A DNA stretch of 64,000 nt, taken from positions 36,900,603 through 36,964,602 of the forward strand of contig NC_135715.1 in assembly GCF_964656455.1 (NCBI RefSeq). Reading direction: 5' to 3'. Made by a program: the position numbers and the translations under genes. The notes beneath the pieces were generated by a model, which was given only the letters and a program-made list of their open reading frames with translations, did no database searches and was not told the origin of the DNA. How positions within the stretch are numbered: the stretch's first letter is position 1; the number at the start of each line of letters is the position of its first letter. Of this stretch, positions 10,386-22,097 are shown piece after piece. This DNA is from Halichoerus grypus. Taxonomy: Eukaryota > Chordata > Mammalia > Carnivora > Phocidae.

Positions 10386-13295
10386 TTTATTTTACGTCAT
10401 ATTTCAAAGGATGCATTAATATTTTAACAACACTTTGGTCTATATTCTGGTTATACATAGATGTGGTTGGTCCTGTATGTATTTCTATGTGTATCTGTGT
10501 AAATCTCTGCTCGGAATATTTTCATACTATTCTATAGCAGATTCAGAAAAATATCTCAATAAATTATATAATTCCATTTATCCTTCCCTTTTAACTATTA
10601 TCTTTCAAAAGTGAAATTTAAAAGTTTTTTTTAAAGGAGATAATTATTTCTACACAAATCAAAAACCCTAAAAACTTCTTAAAAAATTTTGCCATAGTTT
10701 AACCACTTCTTTTACTATAGGTATTTTATTTGCAGAAAGCTCACCACTTATGTAATTACTTTATACTTAATATTAGATTTTTATGCTACAATCTACTTTA
10801 GTAATTTGAAGTACTTAATTTTAATCTAAACAATTTTTGTGTAAAAATCTGTACCATATTAATTAGACAAAGAATTACTGGTTAAAAAACAATTACGGAA
10901 AAGTTTGACAATATAATTACTCTGAAATACATTTTGCAATATAAGAGTACATATATTAATATAGATAGCTAGTATTGACACATGTCCTTTAAAAGATAAA
11001 TAATTTTTAGTAATAAATTGGCAAATAGTTAAAAAAACAAAAACATTTATATTTTATTCTAGTAATTATGTCACCCAATATTTGTAACTTACAAAACACT
11101 TGTTTATATTCCAAAACTGCTTATAGTAGAAAATATTCAAACATTTTTTGAGATATATTTTTCAGCATTATATATTTTATTATGGTACCAAAAAGAGTTG
11201 TTCAGAAAAATCATAATTATCTTCTTGAATTAAATATTTGTAGATTATGCAAATTCATTCCAGTGAATTTTAAGTGCTCTGTTAATTGAAATTAAAGTAG
11301 AAAAGATAAAGATATTTCATAAGCCTCATTTGGGATTCCTTTCCATTTATAAGGTACAATTTCAACAGCTATTTAGAACTCAAACTCTTTAATTTATAAT
11401 TTAACATTTTTAAATGCTAAAGGGTTAATTTATGCGGATTTGGTATTTTATGCAGAGAGTTGCTGTTTGGATCTTCTTTCAGTATATTACATGGCTTAAT
11501 ACGTTATATTGCTTAATGTTAAAAATAATCTCATCTGACTTCCTGACATTATTGCCAATCTTTTTAAATGCAAACATCCTTAAGATATGTGTTCTGTTAA
11601 AGAGTATAGACAATTTTCTGCCTAGAGAAATATCAGTACCCACATTAGATGAATAAATTATCATTGAATTGATAGGAAGTGTTGTCACATTGCCATTTCC
11701 AAGTCAGTAGTGGATAAACGTAAATGGTAACAAGTTTTATTTGCATGCATATAGGGCTAAAATATCAATGAATAACCAATATTTCTTTCTTTCAACAGAT
11801 ACACTGTGTTGAATATGATGAGATGTATATGTGTATTTGTCAAAATATCTAAAAGAAGTATTAATATTTCAAGGCAATCGCACCATATATTACCTATGAA
11901 GTGCCTGCTTTAATCATTATGGTCAAGGAATCTTTCCCCCTTTTTTTTTATTTCTGCTTGGTTCCCCTTTTCCATCTGTGCTGATAGGTATTTTTCTTGC
12001 TCATTTTCAAATAGCCAGATAATTTTTTTAAGTTATCAACCTGTCATGAGACTTAATTTAAAAGGATTTTTTGGAGGGAATTTTTTCTTTTCTTCCTAAG
12101 TAGCTACAAGCTTCTAACCATTGAAAGGAAAAAAGGCTGGGAAGTGGATGAAGGCCACATTGATTGTAGGGTCAGAGATGTGTGAAGAGTTCATGACTGT
12201 AAATAGTGAGATCTGAAGATTTGAGTAAAGAAAAAACAAATAAATAAAATTCACTGCCCTATTTCTTCTACATCAGCGATATCCCAAGGATTTACGTATG
12301 TTGGGGGTGCTGCAGGTTTTAGTACAGGGCCTTGTAATATCTTCATCATTAGTCTTCTATTCTGGGATATGGACAATTGAAATTTTCATACCTTAAGTAA
12401 AATTTAATGCAAAAGCGACTTCTAGACAATTTCCTTAATTATCTCCTTTCCCATTCACACTTTCAAAATACTTGCGAATTCTCTTCTGTAGAAATCTGCA
12501 TCTGAAAGGCAGGCTTTAGGTTTCCAGGTGGTCAGTGTGAAGCCACACAATCTGCTACCTGACCTTTCAGTCAAGCACATCAGTGTCCATATATTCTAAT
12601 TACATAAGCTTTATTGTTGCCATGTTACAGCATGCCTTCTGCTCAAATACTTTCACTAGGTTTGCCTACATGCTCCTGAACTAATCTGCTATTTCCTAGG
12701 AGAGCATAAACTGGCACAAATAAATCAACCGAGTACAGACTAACAAATCTACCAACAAAGTATTGAATCCACATAAAATCCCAAAAGTTCTACACATGAA
12801 AGAATATGTTCTTCAGCACACTTAGTTTCATGGCTTGACAGATGAATGCGCGTGCGCGGGCGTGTGTGTGTATGGAGAGACTGTGTGTATGGAGAAGAAC
12901 TGATTTTTTTCTTTGCTTCATATTTAAGATGGTGCTGTAAATTGCCTATGCAGCCAAAATTTATTTCTTTACTGGCAAAAGAAATCTATACCAGGAAGAA
13001 GGTGGCTCATTCTGCATAGAACTAGTCTAGCACCATCCAGTTCTAGGTATTAAGCCTGAGTGACCAGTGCATATACCATGCTCCATAATAAGAACCTCCT
13101 GGTTTCTGTTCATGCCAGTTAATGCTCTATTACTTTTGAATATTGAAAAGGTTAGAATGCCATGTTCATTTCACAGGGAGGCTCCTTGGCATCTGTGTAA
13201 AGTTTCAAAATCTGCTTATCAAGGGGTAAGGAGATAGTTGAACTTTGACAAGAAAATATATGTGATGAAAGGGAATTCTCAAATGATTTCAAATT
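10386..13295. other. Unassigned AT-rich sequence
   Basis: Long AT-rich noncoding stretch with no recognised gene. GC-richer islands occur near 12470-12640 and 12980-13100. The alternating purine-pyrimidine tract at 12847 is listed separately. Confidence 0.4.
12847..12872. repeat. Alternating GC/GT purine-pyrimidine tract
   Basis: GCGCGTGCGCGGGCGTGTGT and the bases after it form an almost perfect alternation of purines and pyrimidines with several CpGs. Such sequence can adopt Z-DNA. The CpG cluster is unusual in this AT-rich region. Confidence 0.7.
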
Positions 13296-13299
13296 ACAT

Positions 13300-13490
13300 A
13301 ATAGTATTGCTACTATTTAGTAAGTACTTTTATTTGCCAGATATTGTGCTAACGAATCTATATCAATTATAGCATTTAATCTGCATAGCAAAACGTCAGG
13401 TAGAAACTATTTGTATTCATATTTTGCTGTGGCTCAGAGTAAAATGACTGGGCTGTATTTAACTTAAGTAAGAAGTAAAAAGATAATTTT
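13300..13490 (+). mobile_element. MIR SINE
   Basis: The MIR consensus order is visible: TAAGTACTTTTATTTGCCAGATATTGTGCTAA, then AGCATTTAATCTGCATAGCAA, AGGTAGAAACTATTTGTATT and GGCTCAGAGTAAAATGACT. It lacks the 3' end beyond the CORE and tail region. MIR predates the placental radiation. Confidence 0.7.
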
Positions 13491-13706
13491 TAAACAGGTC
13501 AGCTGCCTCTAGAGGTCATGTTCTAGGACAACTACACATCTGCACTATAAAAAGGAGTGATGAGCAACATTTAGATCGAAGTTTTTCTCATTAGGAAACA
13601 TACATAAAAATCTGTTTCATTGAATATTCTACCACATCCATATGTTTTTTAAAGAAAACATGTTTGTACATGATTCAGAAGCAATTTTAAAAATTATGAT
13701 TCATGT

Positions 13707-14264
13707 TGTTACAGGATTTCTGTCTCCTTAGTGCCCGTAGTTTTTGGTCATGCTGCTTCGAAGAATGAAGAGGTAAGACCAGACCAAGAGTGATGGGCAA
13801 CAAGGCAAAGTTTATTGAGCAATAGTACAAGGCTCCCAGAGAGGGAGGGGGCCCAAGAGGGTTGCCATTTTGGCATTCAAATCTAGGGATTTTTTATAAG
13901 CTTTTTTGCAGAACTATTTTGAGCATCCTGAGTGTGGGCCCCCTGTGGACTGGCTGCCAAGGTGTGCCAGTCAGGGCTTTGATCATGGACCCGTCTACCT
14001 ATCAGGTTACTGTTCACACTTTGATGGTTTTATGGGTTGACATTTGGAGACCAACTGCCTCAACTTGTGGTAGTGACCAGTGTTTTATGGTTAATTGTTT
14101 TGTTTCAGGATGTTTTGCAAAAGTCACTTCTGCAGAGGCTGCTAGACAGGATACTATTGTAGTCTTGTCTAAGCTGTAAAACAGGAGGCTAGTGGGGTTT
14201 TGTCTTTGTTGTCCCAGCTCCCTGTTTTCTTGTTGGGGACCCTGGTCCTGACTAACTCCTAACA
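13707..14264 (-). mobile_element. Solo ERV1-type LTR, antisense
   Basis: Read on the minus strand, the element starts TGTTAGGAGTTAGTCAGG and ends TCCTGTAACA, so it has TG...CA termini over 558 bp. A poly-A signal in CAATAAACTTTGCC (reverse complement near 13805-13818) lies about 100 bp before the end, as expected for R/U5. No internal retroviral sequence is next to either side, so it looks like a solo LTR left by recombination. Target duplications are not clear. The family is unnamed here. Open frames of about 100 residues inside it have no retroviral character. Confidence 0.75.
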
Positions 14265-14675
14265 CTATTACTCAATATAATCAAAAGTTCTAACTGATAT
14301 ATTTTCTCTATTTCTCCGTCTTCTCTACATTTGTATCACCATTCAAACCAGTCAGGTTATTATAGACCAGTGGAAGAAAGCGGTCACACTCCAATTAGAC
14401 CACCTTCTTTTATGCACATGTGATGTGAATTATTGAACAAATTCTATTGAGCTGTCGAATAAATTCTTGGCTATCAAATGACAAAATACCCATTGTTTCC
14501 CCAACTATCTCTTTGTCCAAAACTCAACTTGTCTTCACTGGGGATTGTGGAAATTATGAAGAATATTTTGTTTTATTGTAACAGTCATTTCAGGTCTTGC
14601 TTATAAAAAGAAGCTGTGTTTGAAAACTACTTCAAAATTATCAATACCTCTGTTTTAAAGCATATGCACACAGGT
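14265..14675. other. Unassigned sequence
   Basis: No gene and no recognised repeat. Confidence 0.4.
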
Positions 14676-15150
14676 AGTGGTTTCATTTATCTATTGCTGG
14701 TAACACAACACCCCAAAATGTGAAACTTAAAACAGCAATCATTTTATGATACTTCTGATCATTTTATGATACTTCTGATCTGTTCAGGTAGGCAATTTTC
14801 CTGCGTCATCCTCTCTATGCCTTTTAATAAGGTGATTTAATGGTATTCAGTGGACGACTGTGCTGGGCTGAAGAATCTAAAGAGGCTTTGTTCCTATGTC
14901 CAGCACATGGGTGTGGATGACTAGAGGCTGGACTCTCCTTCTCCATTATCCGCGAAGCAGGGTGTCTCAGCCTTGTTAAACTTCTTGGGTAGCAATTCAT
15001 AGAAGTGTTCTATGAGAGAGGAATTTGAAAACCCCCAGTTCCCTAAGGTCCAGACTGGCAACTGTAAAAACAATACTTCTGCCACATTGTATCAGTAAAA
15101 GCCGCCCCAGTGCCTGTCCAGATTCAAGGGGAGGTAAAAGACCCATCTCG
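14676..15150 (+). repeat. Ancient interspersed repeat, family not named
   Basis: The start ATCTATTGCTGGTAACACAA, then CACCCCAAAATGTGAAACTTAAAACA, and the late CCCCAGTGCCTGTCCAGATTCAAGGGGAGG match in order a common old mammalian repeat (typical text: tattgctgcgtaacaaacca ... cagattcaagggga). I cannot name it. The middle is deleted and mutated. Confidence 0.45.
14741..14780 (+). repeat. Perfect 20-bp tandem duplication
   Basis: ATTTTATGATACTTCTGATC occurs twice in direct succession inside the old repeat. The identity of the two units suggests a recent slippage event. Confidence 0.95.
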
Positions 15151-15544
15151 ATGCATTACAGAAAATAATTTATAGTTATCTTAAATCCAACAAAGTAAAT
15201 AATAAACCGAGTAACATGTTTGAAGAAATACATTGTTTATATTCCATATTTTGATTGAATATATTTCTGTCTTGTTTTTAATCAAAAGAATCTGAGCATA
15301 TGGACATGCATGTAATTATATGTCAAATTATATACTTTTCTCAATTATACTTAAAAAAATCTCATTACATAGAAGAGAAATAGATTTTTGATTTGTCATC
15401 ATAGTTTAGAGTAATTTCATTGTTATATCATTTAAAAAATTTTAGATTTTTTAAAAAATTGTTAATCTTATACATTGCTTCAAGAAAAAATATATTTATC
15501 CACCCATCAGATTATTCAAACTTTCAAAATGTCATCTTATTTTT
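15151..15544. other. Unassigned AT-rich sequence
   Basis: No gene and no recognised repeat. Confidence 0.4.
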
Positions 15545-15592
15545 TAAAGTTCCTATTAAAAAATAAATAAATAAATAAAATAAAGTTCCTAT
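15545..15592 (+). mobile_element. Tail-only retroinsertion (SINE/L1 tail)
   Basis: The 12-bp direct repeat TAAAGTTCCTAT occurs at 15545-15556 and 15581-15592. Between the copies lie only 24 bases, an AAATAAATAAAT-type tail. This is the layout of an L1-mediated insertion with a target-site duplication and nothing but the 3' tail of a SINE. A simple local duplication is the alternative. Confidence 0.7.
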
Positions 15593-15839
15593 ACTATACG
15601 CATAATAATATAGTATTTCACTGCAATGATAACATTTACCCTTGCATTATTTTGAAAACCCTCCTAAGATCTTTAGCAAAATCATTGTAATAGCTTTAAA
15701 AAATACAGCTCTATCCTTCCTCCTCTAATTTTGTAAAGGAAGGAAATTATTTGGTTATCAACCAAAAGCAATAGAAGCTTCTAGAAATCACTTCAATTTA
15801 TAGGCATCTTTTGACATTATAAAGCAAAAATATCTGCTG

Positions 15840-16330
15840 ACAGCAGACCAGAACTACTTTATTCTGAGTTGTAAAATTAACATGCAGACCAGTAAATGGA
15901 ATTTTTAGTTACAATTCATTAATATGTTGTTAAGCAATTTTTTCTAAGAACTATCCATGTACAAGACAGTCAGCACCGGCCCCTGACAGCTGTCCCCTAT
16001 ATGCTTTCTGTAAACAGAAAATGAAGCAACATCTTAGTCATTCTCTCTGGAAAGACAGCTTTCAGAGCTTTATGCAAATAACATGACCCTCTAGCTGTGG
16101 CACATTCTTCAAAAAGACACCTACCTTCAAAAGTGACAGCAAATAATAATGTGACAAACGAGCATGCAGCCTGCACATGAGCCACATATTTCACCTAAAA
16201 TCCTTGGATGTGATAAAATTAACGTGACCTCTATCGCCAAGGACATTATAATCAATGGAACAGAGCCATAGGAGAAGCAGAAATGGTGGGGGCCGTGTCC
16301 TCATGCAGTAGGCTTTAGTTAAAGCTTTCT
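15840..16330. promoter_or_regulatory. Candidate conserved noncoding element
   Basis: This unique, higher-complexity block sits in AT-rich surroundings. It has an octamer ATGCAAAT at 16072-16079 (POU factor site), CCTGACAGCTGTCCCC near 15981 (TGACAG and an E-box), AGTGACAGC near 16131 and several CpGs. No repeat family is recognised in it. Its regulatory role is inferred from texture only. Confidence 0.25.
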
Positions 16331-18538
16331 AAAATCAATTATCCTTTTTATTTTATTTTTTTAGCCAGCGATGCATTCACTTATAGAAATTCTATTGTCT
16401 TCATTACAAGAAGGAAGTATATTCACTCATCATCAAGAAGAAAAAGAGAGGTCACATATGAAATACTCAAATAATTAGATTGTAGGTAGGCAATATAAGA
16501 CATTAATGAATATTGAGATTGAGATTAAACAGCTTGGTTTATTATTAGTATAGCCTGCTCTACATTTTGCTTTGTTTTACGATCAGTTTTTTTTTTTCCC
16601 TTTAAAAAGAAAAGACAGATGATGCATCTTTTCCTTTTTTATTGATGAGAGAATTAGGCAAAGAAGTTTAATAAAATATTTCCAACTGACTTTGCAAAAT
16701 AGGCAATCTATAAATGAACTGTTTTCAGTGTACCCCCATACATGCAGGCAGTAAGCACACCATGAAAGCTTTATTGTAACTTAATTGTGGCAATCAAATT
16801 TAAGAAAAAAACAATAGGACGCTTTTTCAATCTGCCTTGACAGACTTCGGCAAAAATTAAAAAGTCCTCAACAAAAATAATCTTTGTGGCATCAAACTGG
16901 GTTCTAGGCCACCAACTGGTATAGACATCAAAATGCAGCACAGGTAGATTTAGACATTTGCTTATAATTATTTCGAAGCTACTGAGGAGAATCATATCTT
17001 TATGTAATTTATATTCAGAGTCATAATTACTAAAGATATATGGAAAAAGAACTAACAAACTTGATGATTACATTTCTGCTAATGGGATTGTGAAAGAAAA
17101 TAAATTGAGTTCATCATAAAATAAAAATTCACTCAAAATGCAAAAAAAATATTGTTCGATCCCAGATTCAAAATAGTGTTAACCACTCTTTTCTTCTATT
17201 TGTTGAATATATATGTAGTAATTAACAGAAAAAAGCTTGGGTTTTAACTATTATTCATACATGACATCACAGGTTGGAAAAGGTTATCTTATACACTCCA
17301 AGGAAACAAAAACAAGTTAGTAGATTAGGAATGAAATTCAAATATTACTTCTAAAAGGCCTTTGAAATTACACATTTGAAAAAAGGAAAGGTAATGCTTT
17401 CCTCTATTTTATAAGGAAGCCCATCTGTTAATGTATTTCTAATTACACATAAAAAGGAGTGGACACAATAAGGAGATTTGCTCACTTTATAAAATATTAT
17501 AAAAGTATCTTTTTAAAAGTACTATATATTTTAAACATTCAGGAGAATACAAAATTATAGCTGTTTTCTCACCATTAAATTTGACAGATACCGAATCTGG
17601 TAGTTTTATTTACTGATCTCTTCATTTTTATCAAAATTATTCTTGCTTGCAAAATTGTTAAAGACAAATGCTTCTTTCAGCCATGTTTTCTGCAAGCACT
17701 TTTGATTATTTTAGCTGTTAAATTTGGTTTTGACCTTCAGGTCTCTAAATACTGTGTTTATATTGCCATTTCTTTACCTTTTGGTTTTAGGCAATTTCTT
17801 ATTATTTGCAATTAGGGGATAAAGTTTTAAATATCCTTCTCACATCAACCCTGAACATATGCTTACAGCTCTGCCCTCTCGTGCCAATAAAATTGCATTA
17901 TAAATTTTGTGGGATCGATATTTAGACTTTACATTATGATAGCTATATAGACACTATTCCCAAGTGATTCATTATATATGATTAACTATGACTCATTATG
18001 TAAATATTATTCTACAGCTTAATCTTATTTTAGCATATGTGTTTATATTCAATAAGTTAGTATAATTTTTATTTTAATGCTTATTTAGCTTTCTGTGTAC
18101 TCATTTTTAATGATGTAGCCATTTTAGCCATTTTAATCATAGTATTCCTTCTTGTTACAAATATTCTCATTTAATTGTATTCCTTTTGGGCTTTATTATT
18201 TTACATTTCCTTTGGCAAATACCAGTTTCCCATTCAGAAAAGACAAACTTTTTGACTTCTGAGTTAGTTTTATTTATCTTGATGTCTATTTCCTTTTATT
18301 CTATAAATAATTTTGTTCTGTATTTAATGTTTAAGTTTATGGATTGTGAATATGTATGAAATTAGCTTTTTAAAAGTAAATTTCTATAATAGTCAAATTT
18401 TTTACTCATGTGGTTTTGATGTTAGTGCATACATTAAAGAGCAGCTTATACCTTAAATCTTCTACATCTAAGATTTCCTTTCATCCTTATTTTTGAGGTA
18501 AGGTAGATGGAGATAATTCTGTTGTATTCATAATTTCA
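16331..18538. other. Unassigned, mostly unique sequence
   Basis: No gene. The stretch 16760-17060 looks unique, with motifs such as CTTGACAGACTTCGGC and TTATAATTATTTCGAAGC. It may be a second noncoding conserved block. The part from 17.6 to 18.45 kb is AT-rich and may be old LINE sequence that I cannot assign. Confidence 0.3.
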
Positions 18539-18550
18539 TTGGCGAATTTT

Positions 18551-18665
18551 ATTTTTTTAATTAATTTATTTTTTAAAGTAGGCTCCACGCCCAATGTGGG
18601 GCTCAAGCTCAAGCTCCCAAGATCAAGAGTTGTATGCTCTACTGGCTGAGCTGGCTGGGCACCCC
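18551..18665 (-). mobile_element. Short old CAN SINE, antisense
   Basis: It lacks the long CT-rich middle: the TTTTTTAATTAATTTATTTT tail joins directly to AAGTAGGCTCCACGCCCAATGTGGGGC, followed by GATCAAGAGTTG and GCTGAGCTGGCTGGGCACCCC. This is the layout of the old, short carnivore tRNA-SINE type. The imperfect flanking repeat ATTGGCGAATTTTA / ATTGACAAATTTTA supports insertion. Confidence 0.85.
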
Positions 18666-19285
18666 ATATTGACAAATTTTAAATCAAATTTATTGAGATA
18701 GAAATCACAAACTATAAAATTCATCCATGTAAAATGTACAATGCAATATTTTCAGTAAAAGCATGGATTTGTGCAACCACTGCCATGATCTCCCCTTAGA
18801 ACATTTTCATCTCTCCAAAGAAAAATTTTATTCCCTTAACCATCCCTCTCATTCACCTTTTTCTCCAGCCCCCAGAAACCACTAATCTACTGTCTGTCTC
18901 TACAGATTGGCTTATGCTGGACATTTCATACAAATGATGCCACATAATAAATTTCTTTGGTGACTGACATTTTAAATAGCTTAATGCTTTCAAGGTTCAT
19001 CCACATTGAAAAATGTATCAATCTCAATTCCTTTATATTGCTGAATAATATTCTGTTTAACAGATACACTATATATAATGATCTATCCATCCGTTGATGG
19101 ACATTTGGATTATTTCCACTTTTTGGCTATTATGGATAACACTGCTATGAACTTTTCTGTACAAATTTTTGTATGAGTGTTTATGGTTCTCTGGGTGTAT
19201 ACATAGCAGAATAATTCCTGGGTCATATGGTAATTGTGTTTAATATTGTGAGGAACTGCCAAATTGTTTTCGAAAGTGGCTGCAT

Positions 19286-19478
19286 CTGGGGCGCCTGGGT
19301 GGCTCAGTAACTTGAGCGACTGGTTCTTGATTTCTGCTGAGGTCATGATCTCATGGGTCATGGATGAAGCCAGCTTGGGGATCCACACTCAGTGGGGAGT
19401 CTGTTTGAAGAGTCTCTCCCTCTGCCCCTCCCCCCACTTGCATACACCCCCCCCAAATGAATAAATCTTAAAAAAAAA
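19286..19478 (+). mobile_element. CAN SINE inside the L1
   Basis: The head GGGGCGCCTGGGTGGCTCAG, the box-B area TGAGGTCATGATCTCATGG and the tail AAATGAATAAATCTTAAAAA are present. The target duplication GTGGCTGCA / TTGGCTGCA lies in the L1 3' UTR. The copy is internally diverged (CTGGTTCTTGATTTCTGC), so it is not among the youngest. Confidence 0.95.
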
Positions 19479-21905
19479 TTGGCTGCACCATTTCACATTC
19501 CCACCTGCCATGCAGGAGGATTTCAATTTCTTTCCATTCTCATCAACACTTGTTATCATCAGTCTTTTTACTTTAGCCATTTTAATGTGTGTGAAGTGAT
19601 ATCTCAGTATATTAATGAATATGAACATATTTTCTTGGGCTTATTAGACATTTGTATTTCTTCTTTAGAGAAATACCTCTTCAAATCCTTTTCTTATTTT
19701 AAAATTGGGTTAGTCTTTTTATTATTTTATAAGTTGCTGGATTTCCCTGCTAGTACTTTTTTGGACTTTTTGTCTATTTTTTAAGATGGGTAGGTCATTA
19801 ATTTTCTATCTTTTTGGATACCTGTGTCTAGTTTTAGTGTCCGGCTCATTCTGGCCTCTTAGAATCACTTGGGAAGTATTTGTTCCTCTTCTATTTTTTT
19901 GGAAGAGTTTTGAAGGATTGTTATTAATTCTGACCTAAATTTTTTTGGTAGAATTTGCCAGTGAAGACATCTGAGACTGTGTTTTCTTTTTTTGTTTTGT
20001 TTCTTTTTTGTTTGATTTGGTGGGAAGTTTTAAAATTACTAATTCAACATTTTCAGTTACAAAAGATTCATTCAGATTTTCTATTTCTTTATCAGTCAGT
20101 TTTGGTATAATGTTTCTTTCTAGGAATTTATCCATTTCACTTTAGTATCTTAGATATCTAATTTGTTGGCGTTCAGTTGTTTATAGGATTCTCTAATATA
20201 CCTTTGTATTTCTTTATGGCAGGTATTGATGTCTCTTCTTTCATCCTGATATTAGTGAATGCTAACATCTCTGAGCTTTTGTTTGTTTGCTCTGTTTGGT
20301 TTTATGGTTGTTTTTTTTTTTCCTTTGGTTATTTGTTTGTTTTGGTTTTGATTTTTTTTCTTTAGTTACTCTAGCTAAGGATTAATTATTTACATAACTC
20401 TCTACAAAAAACCAACTTTTGGTTGATTTTCTCTATGGTTTTTCTGTTTTCTATTACATCAATTTTTGCTCTAATATTTCTTCCAGTTTTCTCCTGGTTT
20501 TGGTTTTAATTTGTTCCTATCTCCTAGGTCATTAGGGAAAAGAGGTAAATTGATTTGAAATCTTTTTTCTTTTGAGCTATAGGCTTTGACATCTATAAAT
20601 TTCCCTCTAAGCACTGCTTTAACTATATCCCGTAAGTTTTGGTGTGTTGTGTTTTCTTTCATATATCTCAAAGTATTTTATAATTCCTCATATGGATATC
20701 CTCTTGATCCATTGGTTATAGAGATGTGTATTGTTTGGTATTTACTTCTTTGTGAATTTCCCATATTTTATTTGGTTATTGATTTCTAATTCAGTTCTAT
20801 TCTGGTTTCAGAACATATTTTTGTATGATGTCAATCCTTTAAAATTTATCCAGGCTTGCTTTATGGCCTAGTATATGATCTTTCATGGATTATTTTCTAT
20901 GTGTGCTTGAGAAGAATGCATATTCTGCTATTGTTGACTTTAGTGTTCTGTAGATGTCTATTATTAGGTCTAGCTGTTTTATAATGTTCAAGGATTCTAT
21001 TTCCTTGGTGATCTCCTATTAAATACTCCTATTAAAAATAGAGTATGGAAGTCCCCAACTATTATTGTTGAGTTGTTTATTTCTACCTTAAATTATTTTC
21101 AGTTATTTCTTCATGTAATTTGGGATAATATTGTTATGAGCATGTATGATTATAATTACCATATCTTTAGAGTGAATTATACTATTTTATCATTATAAAG
21201 TATCCTTCTTCATCTCTAGTAAAAATTTTTTTTTGTCTGGAAGTCAATTTTGTCTGATAGTAATGTAGTCATTTAGCTTGCTATTGGTTACAGTTTGCGT
21301 AATACATATCTTCCCATCTTTTTACTTTCAACCCATTTCTATCTTTGATTTTTAAGTATGTGTCTTGTAGACAACAATGGTTGGATCATGTTTTTGTATC
21401 CATCCAACTATCTCTGCTTTTTAGAGCATTTAACCTATTTGCATTTATTATAATTACTGATTTGATAAGATTTATGTCTACCATTTTGCTATTTGATTTC
21501 TATTTGCTATTTGTCTTATGTATTTGCTCACTTTTTTCTCTCTTATTGCCTTCTTTCATGTTCAAATAGATATTTTCAGTGTGCCTTTCTAATTCTATTG
21601 CTGTTTTTTCTTTTTTTTTTTTTTAATAACATTTTTGAGATTTGTGTGTGTGAAAGGGGGCTGCTAAGGGTATTACATCATAATTTAAAAGAATAGAGAT
21701 CAGATTAATATTAATTTAATTCAAAAGCATACAGGAAAAATGCTCTTTTGCAAACTATTTCTTCAACCCTAATTTGAGTTATTTTATTAAAATAATAACA
21801 TCTTTATACATCATTATCCCATCAACATGGTTTTATAATTATTAGTTTATAAAGTGTTATAATATTAAGGAAAAAGAAAATAGTTATAAAAATACTTTTA
21901 GGGTG

Positions 21906-22097
21906 GGGTGCCTGGGTGGCTCAGTTGGTTAAGCGACTGCCTTCGGCTCAGGTCATGATCCTGCAATCCCGGGATCGAATCCTGCATCGGGCTCCCTGCT
22001 CAGCAGGGAGTCTGCTTCTCCCTCTGACCTTCCCCCCTCTCATGCTCTCTCTCTATCTCATTCTCTCTCTCAAATAAATAAATAAAATCTTAAAAAA
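21906..22097 (+). mobile_element. CAN SINE inside the L1
   Basis: Near-consensus copy: GGTGCCTGGGTGGCTCAG through CTCAAATAAATAAATAAAATC. Its target-site duplication AAAAATACTTTTAGGGTG is at 21888-21905 and about 22095-22112. It is younger than its L1 host. Confidence 0.97.

Noticed and set aside
13862..14179. 105-residue open frame as a small gene
   Set aside because: It lies wholly inside the LTR at 13707-14264 and shows no retroviral or host protein pattern.
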